Below are positions 12,088 through 22,837 of a DNA stretch of 64,000 nt, in pieces. The translations under genes and the position numbers were made by a program. The notes below the pieces were generated by a model. It saw nothing but the letters and a program-made list of their open reading frames with translations. It was not told where the DNA came from and made no database searches. The stretch is from assembly GCA_011503125.2 (NCBI GenBank), contig WWBZ02000016.1:2170001-2234000 (forward strand). Direction: 5' to 3'. This DNA comes from Botryosphaeria dothidea. Lineage: Eukaryota; Ascomycota; Dothideomycetes; Botryosphaeriales; Botryosphaeriaceae. Every line of letters begins with the position of its first letter. The first letter of the stretch is position 1.

Positions 12088-13435
12088 TTTGATGTCTTTC
12101 TACACGTCTGAGTGGGAGTCTTCTGTCCGAGTACTTGCAAGTATAACCAGCGAAAGGGTCGACTTGAGGATTTCAGAGAGACAGATGGAAGCCGATAGAG
12201 TCAAACGCGACTAACATTTGAGGAGCAGGCTATATAGCTGAAGGGGATTCGCAATCAGCTCTCCTGCTTGTCCTGCTTTCGCAATCTGCCAGGCACCAGT
12301 GTAAATCAGCGGCGACGGAGCTTGGCTGCGCACGTATGCGCCGGGGCGTGGCGTGGGTGGGCCGCACTGTCGCCTGGTCAGGTCGTTCACATGTACCTAG
12401 GCAAGCCGACGGTGGCCAGCCTAAGTCCGCGGGGTAGCCCAGGAACGGTTCGCTAGGCTGAAATGGCCGTTCTTACCTCGAAGCGTGAATTTCGTAGCTT
12501 GCCGTCGTTATCTGGCGCGAGGAACACGCTGGGCGATCGCCTGAGTGTGGAGATGATGAGATGAGGTCTGAGAGTCTTGTTGAGGGCACGCAAGAGAGAG
12601 CTGAGAGCGCAGGCAGTTCGGATGATACATGAGGCGAGGGAGAGCGTTTTGATAGGCCGTTTCGTCTCCGCCACGCCGACCGACTCCGCCGTCAAGCCCG
12701 CCCGACAGTCGCAACGTGTGGTCCGGTGCTAGTCAGTTCTCCCGCCAAACCTACCCATCCGTCGGCCTTTCTTGTTGCCCGGACTTCGTTTTTTCGCCCA
12801 TCCGGACTCGCACAGCTTGCCATTTGCATACTCGTTGGCGATCGTTGTAGAAGCTCAGGGCAACACTAGCCCCACCTGATGCGCATGTAAAAAGCGCTGC
12901 ATGTATCATGGGTTTGACCATGTTGTCCCCCGAGCTACTCTCAGTCGCCACTCTTACAACTTCTGCCTTCGATGCAGGCTTCGGTCTAAAGCCTATCTGC
13001 ATTCCTCATGCATAGGAGCCATCTTAGCGCCGCGTCGAGCGAAATCCTCGGCTGAGATGAGCTTGTCCGTGTGGACCACGTAGGGAGAAAAGGCCCTAAA
13101 CACATTCCCTGTATCGTTTTTGTTTTAACCCCTCGAAATTCTAAACTGTGTAACTATTGTATGCGCAGTTTTCAGAATTATCTCTAGTCGAGATTCTCGA
13201 CGTTAATTACTTCTTGCTATGACAGCCTGGTCTTGGAGCAAGCCATATGCACCTTTGTAATTATGCTGGATCGTCAATGAGCTGCCACGAAACTGCTGTC
13301 TAGTGAGCGATTCCGGATTGAGACCGTACACATACCCCAAAGACTTTCGAATTACAATTACCCCCTAGCGAACAAATAAACAACTTCCTACACGTCAGCC
13401 GCCATGTAGATTTTTCTCATTCCTGCTTCAATCGC
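12088..13435. other. Intergenic region, no gene seen
   Basis: About 1.35 kb between the lipocalin-like gene's start and the 3' end of the next gene. Only short unsupported frames are present. The right-hand part (about 13090-13430) is AT-richer, typical of a 3' flank. Confidence 0.5.
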
Positions 13436-14621
13436 TCAAGAACTGCCTCCACCCATTGCACTCGCCAGGTCAAGGTCGTAACGGATGGTGTTCTCCTTGA
13501 TCGCGGCCTCCAGCCACGGGATGTGCTCGCCGGCGGAATTGATGCTGCTGTTACCGATGATGTCGAGGGGCAGCACAAAGTCCTTGTACTGTCGCGACAC
13601 CAGGCCCAAAACGAGCGTAGTGTTGACGTAGGAGCGCATTTTGAACGTATTGTTGCCCGGAACGAGGTTCAAGTCCGGGATCAGCGTGTAGCCAATGTAA
13701 GTGCCATTAACGGACAAGTCCATGGTCACGTTCCCCATGGAAACACTGATGACTGAGGGGTTCGGGATGACGAGCGTGCCGAGGAGCGTCGCGCCGTCAG
13801 GCTCAGGGGTCGTCTTGACGTCTGCGGAGGTGATGGCTAGACCGGCGAGTTTGTTAAGGCCTTGCTAAGTGATTAGTCTTTCGTGCTTTTTTTTTCTTCT
13901 TTCCTGTAAAGTGCATTGATTCCGTCCGTGTATTGAACTCACCTTTCATCGTAACAACCTTGTTGTAATCAACGTCGAACGAAGGCAAGCCGCTAAGTTT
14001 CACCGACGGGCGGCCCCGCAGCCCGAGCCTGAACTCTTCGCTGTTGATGACAAGTTTGTTGTAGGCAACGAACTGGTCCATATCCGTGATTTGCACATCT
14101 TGCTCAACATCCACCTGAGTCACGCTCTCCGACTTGACTTCAGGAATGGTTATGTAGCCAAACGGCTTGATGTCGGGCAGGGAATCTTCCAAAAAGAGCG
14201 AGCCATTGAACGAAGAAATGGTTGGGTGGTAGCTGCTTCCACTCGTAACGGTATTGTTCAAAACCAGCCGGTAGCTGTTGGGCTTGGGGTCGCTGATCCC
14301 CTGGAAAGTTACTTCGATCTCGGCCTTGTCCAGCTCCTTTTGTCCTTTGTGCGGCACACCCACATAGATACTATTGTCGCATGTGAATTAGTTCCCGCGC
14401 CTCTAATGAACTAGAATGACGTGCATGATGGTATCTTGAACTTACATTGGCAGCACGACTACTAGGACGATGGCGACAATAACCAAGAGCCACAGCCACC
14501 AGAATCTGGCGCAGTGGCGCTTCACTTTGGAACCGAAGGACTGCTTCTTCACGAAGCCAGAAGTTGGTTCGCCATTAGATTCGACATTGTCCGTGTACGG
14601 ATTGCCTTTAGTCGTCTCCAT
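13436..14621 (-). CDS. DUF3712-type single-pass membrane protein
   Basis: Three exons (14621-14446, 14370-13943, 13860-13436) encode 342 residues; introns of 75 and 82 bases have GTAAGT and GTGAGT donors. The polar N-terminus METTKGNPYTDN is followed by a basic stretch (GSKVKRHCARF) and one transmembrane helix (WWLWLLVIVAIVLVVVLPI, about residues 41-60). About 280 residues of repeated LEA-14-like beta segments follow, with several N-glycosylation sequons (NNT, NGT, NTT, NSS). This is the layout of fungal DUF3712 proteins. Family knowledge: yeast relatives are vacuolar membrane proteins with large lumenal domains, and one is linked to termination of autophagy (recalled, not checked). Orientation with the beta domain in the lumen is inferred from the sequons. 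Confidence 0.8.
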
Positions 14622-16257
14622 CCTCTTGGTTCCGTGCCGTCGCAGTAGCGGGGAAAGCTTAATCCTGCCTTGTTGAGATGAAGATTGTCGATTGAGCCGC
14701 GGTGGTAGACTTAGACTACCCACGAGGTGGTTAGGGCGAGGAGGAGAAAGAAGACGTGAAGCGGGGAAGCTCTCGAGGCCTAGGTTTGTTGCGGACAGGC
14801 AGCCCTCTTGAAGCACATGCTCCTCGGAAGTTGCGCCTGATCGGGGGTGGCCAATGGCCGGGAAGATACTTGCAATTTTCGGGGGCAGCCGAAAGACAGA
14901 GACGCTGAGGGCAGCTTCCTTTGTCGAATGGGCGCCATCATCGTAATCCAAGCAGGGCCCTGCAGCGGATAGCTAGTGTGAGAAGAAGGAAGGGGGCCAA
15001 TAGGAGGCTTGACGGTGAAGCTTGAACGGGCCAGCATCACATCGCAGGTTTAGCCCAGATGGAGCACCTGACGGGGCCGAGGCTAACGAAGACGTCGAGC
15101 GAGCACATGCTGCAGATCAAAGCTGAAAATCTGTATGAAACGGAGGTGTCGGCAGCACAAAAGCCGCCGGGCTCCAGCCGGTTACACAGCACGACGCAGG
15201 TGATCCCGGTACTCGGAACTGGGAAATTTGGGAACGGAGCAGATATCTGTTTTGCGTATCTCAGAGGCGAGAGCTAGACAATAATGGGAGGACGCAGACT
15301 GAGGTGATTGAAGGGAAGTGTGGTGGGCTCCTGTTGGTTTGTTGCCACCGTGGTGATGATCAGCTGGACACAGGTGCAACGGTGGAGACGGACATGATGG
15401 CATCAGGGCCTTGGCAGGCTGGCAAGGTGGATTGTTTGATTGTTACAGGTGGCAGTGTGCTAAGGAGCGGGAGTCGGTGGAGGCAGCAAAAAGGTTTGAT
15501 GAGGTTTCCCCGCATTGGCGACCCCAGAATCCAATAGAGGAGAAAAGGCCGGGGGCGGATCGCCATGCGAGGGCCGAAGCGTTCGGGGGGAGGGCCTGAA
15601 GTAGGCAAGTGGTAGCTTAGTGTGGCATGAAAGCGGCTAAGCATTCGTATTCGCTTGCCTGCCCTGAAGGGATCGATAGATTCTTTGAGCCACGGCTGTT
15701 TGGGCATGCAGGTGAAGGGCGCAGGAAAGCCAATGGGCTGGGATGCTGACCACACAAAACCAGATGGCGTGCAGGGGACAGTGGTGCCAGTCACGCGAGC
15801 CCATCTCTCCTTTGTTGCATGTCCAGCAGTAGTAGTCCTGCTGTCTCAACTGTCTCCGGGTGCTTGCGGCTCGTGGCGGAGGTGCGTCCCAGGCAGATTA
15901 GACGTCAGATCTCAGAGCCTCCCATGTCTGAGAAACGGTGATGCGCTAGTATGCAGGTAAAGGGCGTGGAGGCTCCGTGTTAGCGCTGCGGCGCGGACAT
16001 AGTCGAACGGTCCACCTCCAATATCTAACCGGCTGGGTTGGTCGGTTGCTCAGACTGTACCCTGACTTCGCCTGTGTGTATCCGTTCAAATGTGCGTGAG
16101 AGTGGTGCAGAGGTGGTGTAGGCAGCTGTCAAGGCGACGCCCAGTCGGCCGCCGAGCCTCCGATCGACGCCGAATTCTGGAGCCCTTGATGAGGTCACAG
16201 CTTCGCCTCAAAACACCACCTCCCGCTATCCACAATCACCATCCGCCCGCCCCCAAA
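14622..16257. other. Intergenic region between divergent genes, no gene seen
   Basis: About 1.6 kb separates two start codons facing away from each other, so it holds two promoters. Several frames of 70-145 codons occur on both strands but have low-complexity or random composition and no recognisable domain. Confidence 0.5.
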
Positions 16258-17300
16258 ATGGCACCCACGGCCGAGGATGAAGCGCGCCCTGGCCCCGCCG
16301 CTGCTGCTGATGACGGCGAGGATGACTACATGAATATGGTCATCGAGGAGCCAAACAAGAAGGAGACGCCGCTGCAGAAAATGCAGCGCGAGAAGCGTGA
16401 GGTATGTCGCACTCCCTGCCCGTCTCCTTCCCCCATTTGACACTCACTCCCAGTAAGCGAATCGAGCGCAGCCAGAATCAGAAGACGAAACGTGAGCGCG
16501 AAGAGGAGGCCGAACAAGCTCGCGAGGCCGCCCTCAACAAAGCCATTGACAGCACCAACAAAGGCTTCAAGATGCTTGCCAAAATGGGCTTCAAGCAGGG
16601 CGAGAAGCTGGGCAAAGGCGAATACGGTGTTGCCGAGCCCATCAAGCTACAGATGAAAGAAGGTCGTGAGGGAGTCGGCATGGAGTCAGACAAGAAGCGC
16701 AAGCTGCGTGAGGCATACGAGGAGCATGCGAAGAAGGCCAAGGTCGAAAAAGAGACCGAGGAGGAGTACTTCCAGGCCATGGCCCAGGAGCGTAAGAACA
16801 AGAGGATGGAGGGCCAGTTCATCGGGGCTCAAAAGGTTGCCGAGAAGCTCGACACTGAGGCAGACGAAGATGTTGGCGAAGATGACACGCCCAAGCAGCC
16901 AGCCGTCCCCGCTGATGACCGCAGCAAACCGCTCAAGAGTATCCCCTTGATTTGGCGTGGCCTTGTGCGCTTCCGCTTGGAAAAGGAGAGTGAAGGCCTG
17001 ATGCGCAAGGCTCTCGAGACCAGGTCATCGCGCCTACCCACTTACGATGACCCTGATGAAGACGAGGACGACCAGCGTGGTCTTGGCAAGGATGACAAGT
17101 CCAAAATGGTCGTGCATGAAGACCTTACTGAAGAGGATACCGAGCTCGAGGAGTTTGACGCGTTGGAGCCGTCGGAAAAGTTGGAAAAGGCGGTCAAGTA
17201 TCTCCGAGATAAGCATAACTACTGCTTTTGGTGCAAGTTTAAGTATCCGGACAAGGAGATGGAGGGATGCCCTGGCATTACGGAAGAGGATCATGACTGA
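16258..17300 (+). CDS. G-patch domain protein of the GPATCH11 type
   Basis: Two exons (16258-16401, 16458-17300) encode 328 residues; the 56-base intron starts GTATGT and ends CAGTAAG. Acidic N-terminus with DDYMNMVIEEP, then a coiled basic stretch and a G-patch (about residues 80-125: NKGFKMLAKMGFKQGEKLG, EGREGVGM). The C-terminal segment is the DUF4187-type ending LRDKHNYCFWCKFKY with EGCPGITEEDHD. This C-x-x-C...C-P-G pattern is the hallmark of GPATCH11/CCDC75 proteins. Family knowledge: G-patches bind and stimulate DEAH helicases of the Prp43/Prp2 class; the animal homologue is nuclear and was also reported at kinetochores. A splicing role here is inference. Confidence 0.88.
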
Positions 17301-17549
17301 ACAAGTCATGGCGGAGTAGGAACCTTGGAAGATTTAAAGAATTCTAGATACCCATGAACAAGAACATTGAATAGTGCACGCTTTACGCACCCATCCATGT
17401 GAATCGTACCAGCGCAATCTCCCTCTGCGGAAGACGGCCAGCCCTGGCACGTGCGCTCGCGACGACGCGCTTCCTGCGCGAGCTTGGCGGCAACCACAGG
17501 CAAACATCTCCTTCGCCTGGACACAGCATCCAAGCCTTCACAAACAAAC

Positions 17550-19842
17550 ATGGAACACGAGAAATGCTACGTGTTCAAGCTGCAGGAGGAGAGGCCATCG
17601 AAACGCCGGCGCGTCAACACGGGCACTGCCAACGCGTCGCAAGAGCTGCGGAAAAGGACGTGCCGCGAGCTCTGGGATGCTCAGCAGCAGCGCATCGACG
17701 TACGTCTACCCGACCCGCGCCCTGCGAGACCCACCCACTTACTCCGCCCAGAGAATCATTGATGACGTGCACCGCGCTACCCTGAGCGAGATTATCAATT
17801 TCATCAGCACTGCCGCCTTCGCCCAGGACCACGCTTCGAAAATCCCTACCGGCCTCGTTGTTGCCGGCCCCAGCATAGCATCGCACGCCCAATTCTTCGA
17901 CAGTCTGGCCCAAAGGACTGCGGATGAGGCTCAGAGTGTTTTCGTAGCTCTGACTTCGAGCGAATGTCCCAATCTGAAAACCCTCCTGAGGAACCTCATC
18001 CGCAAAGCTACTTCCGCCGAAGACGACGATGGCGACGAGCATGTCTTCACCCGCCGAAAAGGCCCAAAGCTGCTGAACTATGACTTGCAGTTGTTGTTTG
18101 AATGGTGCAAGGAGCATAACCCCGCCCACGTTGTTGTAACCTTTCGGGACAGCGAGGCGTTTGAGGGGTCTTTGCTAGCTGACGCTATTCAGCTGATGAG
18201 GTATCTCTCCCGATCCAGATACCTGTACCATCCACTGACCTTTCTCCAGCTCGTGGCTTGACCGAATTCCGTTTGTATTACTGTTTGGCGTCGCCACGTC
18301 AGCGGAAGGCTTTCAAGAAAAGCTCCCAAGCGCTGCCATCCGATGTCTCGAAGGCTGCAAGTTTGATGTTGTGCAAGCGGACGAGGTCCTGGAGCAAGTC
18401 TTTCTCAAGACAATCGACGGTGGTGCGCCTCTGTGGCTAGGTCCTGAGCTTAGTAAACGTGCATTCGAGAGGCATAAAGACCACATACAGAGCGTCGAGA
18501 CATTTGTGGACGCTTTGAAGGTAGTCCTGCATTCACCACGTGCGGAAGAAGCAATCTGACATGTGACAGTACGCGTACATGTCCCATTTCTTCGCAAACC
18601 CTCTAAGTGTCTTCCTTCGCATGGATTTGACGTACAAACAAGTATCTAGCGAGGATCTGGAGGCTCTGCGTAACGTAGACTCTTTTCAAAAGTATGCCCC
18701 ATCAGATGTCCATGTAGGATTCATCCTCTGACAAATCTAGGTATTCCGAGGACTTGTTGGAAGAACGTGACGCTGCAACCGTCCGTAGCTTACTGGAATC
18801 TGATGAATTCCTTTTCCAACACGCGATCGAACAGATCACAGTCACGCAGGACAAAATCCATGGCATCGTGAGAGCTTGCCTTCTTCTGAAGGAACTGCGC
18901 GGCTCAATCCCTCGACTGCCCTCCGTCCCGGCATCGACTCTCTACATTCGCGGAGCATCCGGCGATCTCAACAGATCCCCTCTCATCCGCGACTTCCTAC
19001 TTGCAGTCAAGAAGGCCCCTTCAGATACCCTTTCCAACCTGCTGTCTATCCTCGTCAAATCCGATGCGAGCGACAAATCAGTCCGGAAGATCCAAACAGA
19101 ATTGAAGAAACTCCTGACCAGTGCCGGCGCTCCGAACCAACCACTACGCAGTGCTCACGACCTCCGACATGATACTCTGCGCACAACTGTCGTGGCGCAG
19201 AAGGTCGAGCTCAGCAAGCAGAAGTCGGCCCTCTCCGCCACCGACGCCGCTTACTCCAAAATTGTCGAGGAGCTGCATGGCTGGCTAGAGAGCTATTTCG
19301 AGAAGGTGTTGCTGACGCCGCAGGACCTGTTCCTTCACGAGGCCGTCGTGTATGACCTGCGAAGCCCACACAAGGACGTTTTCACGCCCAAGCCGCGGGT
19401 GGCGGTTGAGAGGGCGTTGTCTGCGCCGCATGATTATCTGAATTGCACCTGCTGCGAGAACGCCAAGGGGGCAGAGGTCAGTTCATCGAACCTGGTCTTG
19501 GTGGTCCGATAGCTAACATGTGGTTCAGGGAGCCCTATCGTCCACCCAGCCGCCGACTGCCATTTTGTATCAGCTGTACTTGGAGTCGGGCAATCTCATC
19601 AACGTCAATGATTTATGGCTAGCCTTCAACGCTATTGTCGGAGAAGACGAGGAGGACGAGAAAATGCCAATGTAAGAGTGCCCCCTTATCGTGATCATCC
19701 TCAAAACCATGCACACACATGTTGACATTGTTTCAGGGCGTTGTTCCAACGGTCTCTTGCCGAGTTAAAGTATCTCGGACTCATTAAAGCAAGCCGGAAA
19801 AAGACGGATCACGTTGCAAAGCTGGCCTGGAAGGGTCTGTGA
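17550..19842 (+). CDS. ORC3: Origin recognition complex subunit 3
   Basis: Seven exons (17550-17699, 17752-18200, 18250-18520, 18570-18691, 18741-19476, 19529-19671, 19737-19842) give 658 residues in an uninterrupted frame; introns are 49-65 bases. The N-terminal ORC3 domain includes LVVAGPSIASHAQFFDSLA, VFVALTSSECPNLKTLL, the segment SWLDRIPFVLLFGVATSAEG and YAYMSHFFANPLSVFL. The C-terminal winged-helix part ends SLAELKYLGLIKASRKKTD with the characteristic HVAKLAWKGL terminus. Family knowledge: Orc3 pairs with Orc2 in the ORC ring that loads MCM helicase at origins; it has an AAA+-like fold without working ATPase motifs, and none is visible here. Convergent with BNA1. Confidence 0.92.
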
Positions 19843-20015
19843 AGAAGTGGAGTTCCATAGAAGCCCAGCCGCAGGCAGTCTGTCGACATGACGCTAGGTC
19901 ATCCTACATCAAAGAGAAAGTGACACTGCAGTCACATTTCCTACGTTGCCGTCCGATTTTGTTTTGTCTTCATCGCCACCAACGCCACCGCCCAAGATGG
20001 TCCATTTTTTCTTCT

Positions 20016-20820
20016 TCACGATGTCTGCTTCGGCACGACATCGCACAGCGTCCCGCACTTCTTGCACGTCCTCGCGTGCTCATCCTCCTTGAACGCATTC
20101 ACGGCCTCCTTGATCTGCGTGCCCAAATTGGTGCAATGGAAGCTCTTCTCGTGCACCTGGCCTCCGCAACCCTGGCAGTACCACCTCAGCTTGTCCACGC
20201 TGCCCTCCGGCCTCGGCTGTTCCAGCACGACGCCCACCGTGTTGGCGAAGCGGACCGGGTTGTGCGGCACGTTGGGCGGCAGCAGGAACATCTCGCCCTC
20301 GTCGATGTAGATGTCGCGGAAGGGCTTGGTGGGGGAGTCGTGCTCCCCATCGATGACCTTGAGCAGCATGCGCCCTTTGTACTGGTAGAACCACTCGGGC
20401 GTGGTGTTGATGTGGTAGTCGGTGCGCGCGTTGGGCCCGCCGACGATCATGACGGTCATGTGCTCGTTGGTGACGCAGTAGTTGTTGACGGGCGGTTGGA
20501 GGAGATGGGAGTTCTCGGAGAGCCTTGAAGAACGAGCGTGTCAGTTTAGGTGGTGATTGGGGATGTCGCTGGGTGGCGTCGTACCATTTTGGCAGGTTGA
20601 CGGGTGGCGTGAGAGGGGCATGCTGCCGCGCGCTGCTGGAGAAGTGCTTCGGCGCATTGCCATTGCTGCTCGGCACTGCGTGCGAAGAGGCGGCGGCGGC
20701 GAAGGGTCGGATTGCGGCGGATGGCAGCGAAGAGGGAGAGCGTGCAGCGCGGCGGGCGACGGCGGTCGCGATGGCGGACACGGGGCGGATTGATTGCTGC
20801 ATTGGTGGGGAGAAGCGCAT
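20016..20820 (-). CDS. BNA1: 3-hydroxyanthranilate 3,4-dioxygenase with N-terminal extension
   Basis: Two exons (20820-20585, 20523-20016) encode 247 residues; the 61-base intron starts GTACGA, has a CTGAC branch site and ends TTCAAG. The cupin core starts near residue 75 ([18 protein letters not shown]) and carries the iron and substrate residues in [20 protein letters not shown] and [16 protein letters not shown], plus the C-terminal CQGC...CKKC zinc/iron-type knuckle. It opens 3-hydroxyanthranilate toward quinolinate in NAD synthesis from tryptophan. The first 70 residues ([19 protein letters not shown] and an Arg/Ala/Ser-rich stretch) are absent from the usual cytosolic enzymes and resemble a mitochondrial presequence. 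There is no ATG close to the core in exon 1, so the extension seems real. Confidence 0.93.
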
Positions 20821-21430
20821 GCGGATCTCAGGTGGGGCAGATGTCTAGAATGTCGAGGGCGTGCTACTCGGGGTTCTTCTACTCGAGAGAGTCGCGGTCA
20901 CAATACAGTCATTGCAAACGAGACGGAAGCGGGCCGTAGCCGGCGGACGATTAGGTGGGATGGATGAGAAATCAGCGGGCGGGTAGGGCAGAAAAGCATG
21001 ATGCGCAGACTGGCGTGACGCAGGGAGCTATGGCCGCTGCCGTCAATTTTTTCGGCTTGCAAAGGCAGGGTCTGCTGGAGCTCTGCGTGTCGACGTGGGG
21101 TTGATGAGCGACAGCGTCTCGACCCCCGCTGATGCGCCGAGTCAGTGCACTTCGCGTCTCGCATCATGTGTCACGTCTGGACGCTAGCTATAGCTGCTGC
21201 CCCAGGCATCTTCTCTCGCGATAACCGCCTCGAACTTGCTCATTCCTCCCTATAGTCACCTGCCTGCCTGCTCGTTGGCTGCCCCGGCCTACAGCCCTCC
21301 AGTCGTCCAGCCTGCCCCCGGTTTAGCCGACCGCCGTATATCTTGCGAATCCATCCCTCTTTGAAGCTCCTCCGATAACACAGCTCCTCCACGCAATCCC
21401 CGATAACACCGACACTTCAACAGCCTCATC
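20821..21430. promoter_or_regulatory. Divergent promoter region BNA1/CTR
   Basis: 610 bases between two start codons pointing away from each other. It must drive both genes. I found no convincing copper-responsive TTTGCTC or other named element, so this entry rests on position only. Confidence 0.4.
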
Positions 21431-22421
21431 ATGGACCACGGCGACATGGGAGGCGGCCACGGTGGCCACGATGGAATGGATATGGGCGATGGCCCCAAGT
21501 GCAACATGAATGTCCGTCTGCTCTCCCTTCAGCGCTCACGACGCGCAATCACCACCCGCAACCTCAGACCTCACGCCGTCACCCCATGCCACCTCTCCTT
21601 CCGCCACCGTGCTTCCACCCAGTCGCACTGACTGCGAAAGTAACGAGGCCTGGAACTGACAATGCGTGACGATGTTATATAGATGCTCTTCACCTGGGAT
21701 ACGACGGACCTGTGCATCGTCTTCCGCTCGTGGCATGTCGGCTCGACGTGGAGTCTGATTGTCTCCCTCTTCGGTGTCGTCGTGCTCTGCGCAGGCTACG
21801 AGCTAGTGCGCGAGGTCTCGCGCCGCTACGAGGCCTCCGTGACGGCGCGCCAGGGCGGCGTCAAGATTGGCGGCTCAGGTGTACCTGGTAAGCTTGCCCT
21901 TACGATCTCCTGTCCCCGCTCCCGTCTCGCCTTCGCTCGCTTCCCTTCTCTTCCCCTTCCCCCATACCAGGCCCGAGTTCTCTGTTTTCCTTTCGAAGAA
22001 AAGCATAGAGCTTACGATACCGGCTCTGTCTCTCCCCAACCCAGACCCCCGCTACCCCTCCGACTCCGACGACAATGCCACCCACAACCACGTAGACGAA
22101 TCGAGCTCACTCCTCGGAACAACAGCAGGCAGCAGCGGGCGCGCCGTCGTCGCCTGGTCCGCCAGGGAGGAGAAGCGCGTCAAGGTCATCCGCGCCGCGC
22201 TATACGCCGTCCAGGTCTTCTACTCGTTCTTCATCATGTGAGTAGTATTGCATGCCCCATGAACTACGAGAAAGGAGACGAGACTGACCGTTCTCGTGGA
22301 ACATAGGCTCTTGTTCATGACTTACAACGGCTGGATCATGCTCGCTGTTGCTGGCGGCGCCTTCGTCGGCTACCTCGCCTTTGGACAGGGCAGCGCTACG
22401 AAGACGGTTGCTTGCCATTAA
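21431..22421 (+). CDS. CTR-family copper transporter
   Basis: Four exons (21431-21511, 21683-21887, 22045-22237, 22307-22421) encode 197 residues. The N-terminus is Met/His/Gly-rich (MDHGDMGGGHGGHDGMDMGD) and is followed by CNMNMLFTW at the membrane entry. Transmembrane segment 1 is about residues 35-65 (TWSLIVSLFGVVVLCAGYEL), a hydrophilic loop rich in Asp/Ser/His follows, then TM2 (YAVQVFYSFFIMLLFMTYN, containing the Cu-binding M-x-x-x-M) and TM3 with the G-x-x-x-G packing motif (AGGAFVGYLAFG). These are the defining features of Ctr1/Ctr2 trimeric Cu(I) channels. Plasma-membrane versus vacuolar location cannot be decided; the short His-rich N-terminus is compatible with either. Splices were chosen so that TM2 and TM3 run continuously. 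Confidence 0.9.
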
Positions 22422-22837
22422 CGCATATTGGAGGAAAACCTGGAGTCTAAAACTGAACGGCTTTGCCCTACGGATACGCGTCATTGGAGAACATGGGCGA
22501 AAAGGCTGCAATATATAAACGCATGGAGCATCGTCATGGATGAGCAATTCCAAAACGCATGAATGGAGCATACGCGAGTGCATTGGGTGTATGGAGTGCG
22601 AGAGGTGACGAAACTGGGAGGTCCTCATGCATCTTTGCTAGAAATGACCATTATCTCGAACTCACGCATCCAACCAAAACATGACATTGATCAAGATGAT
22701 ATTGTCTCGAACTGTTCTAACGCGCTTGAAAACTGAACAAACCATTTTATGCTACAGGATACCAACCAAATCTTTGAGAATAAAACGCCTGGACCCTCCT
22801 TTCCTTCCGCCTCCAGTCTTCCTATCCTATCGAACAT
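22422..22837. terminator. Convergent 3' region CTR/BRR2
   Basis: 416 bases between two stop codons facing each other. It presumably holds both polyadenylation regions; it is AT-rich toward 22680-22790. No further coding signal is seen. Confidence 0.4.

Noticed and set aside
7216..14621. Secondary-metabolite gene cluster
   Set aside because: No polyketide synthase, peptide synthetase, terpene cyclase or tailoring enzyme is present; the HET gene neighbours are unrelated conserved genes.
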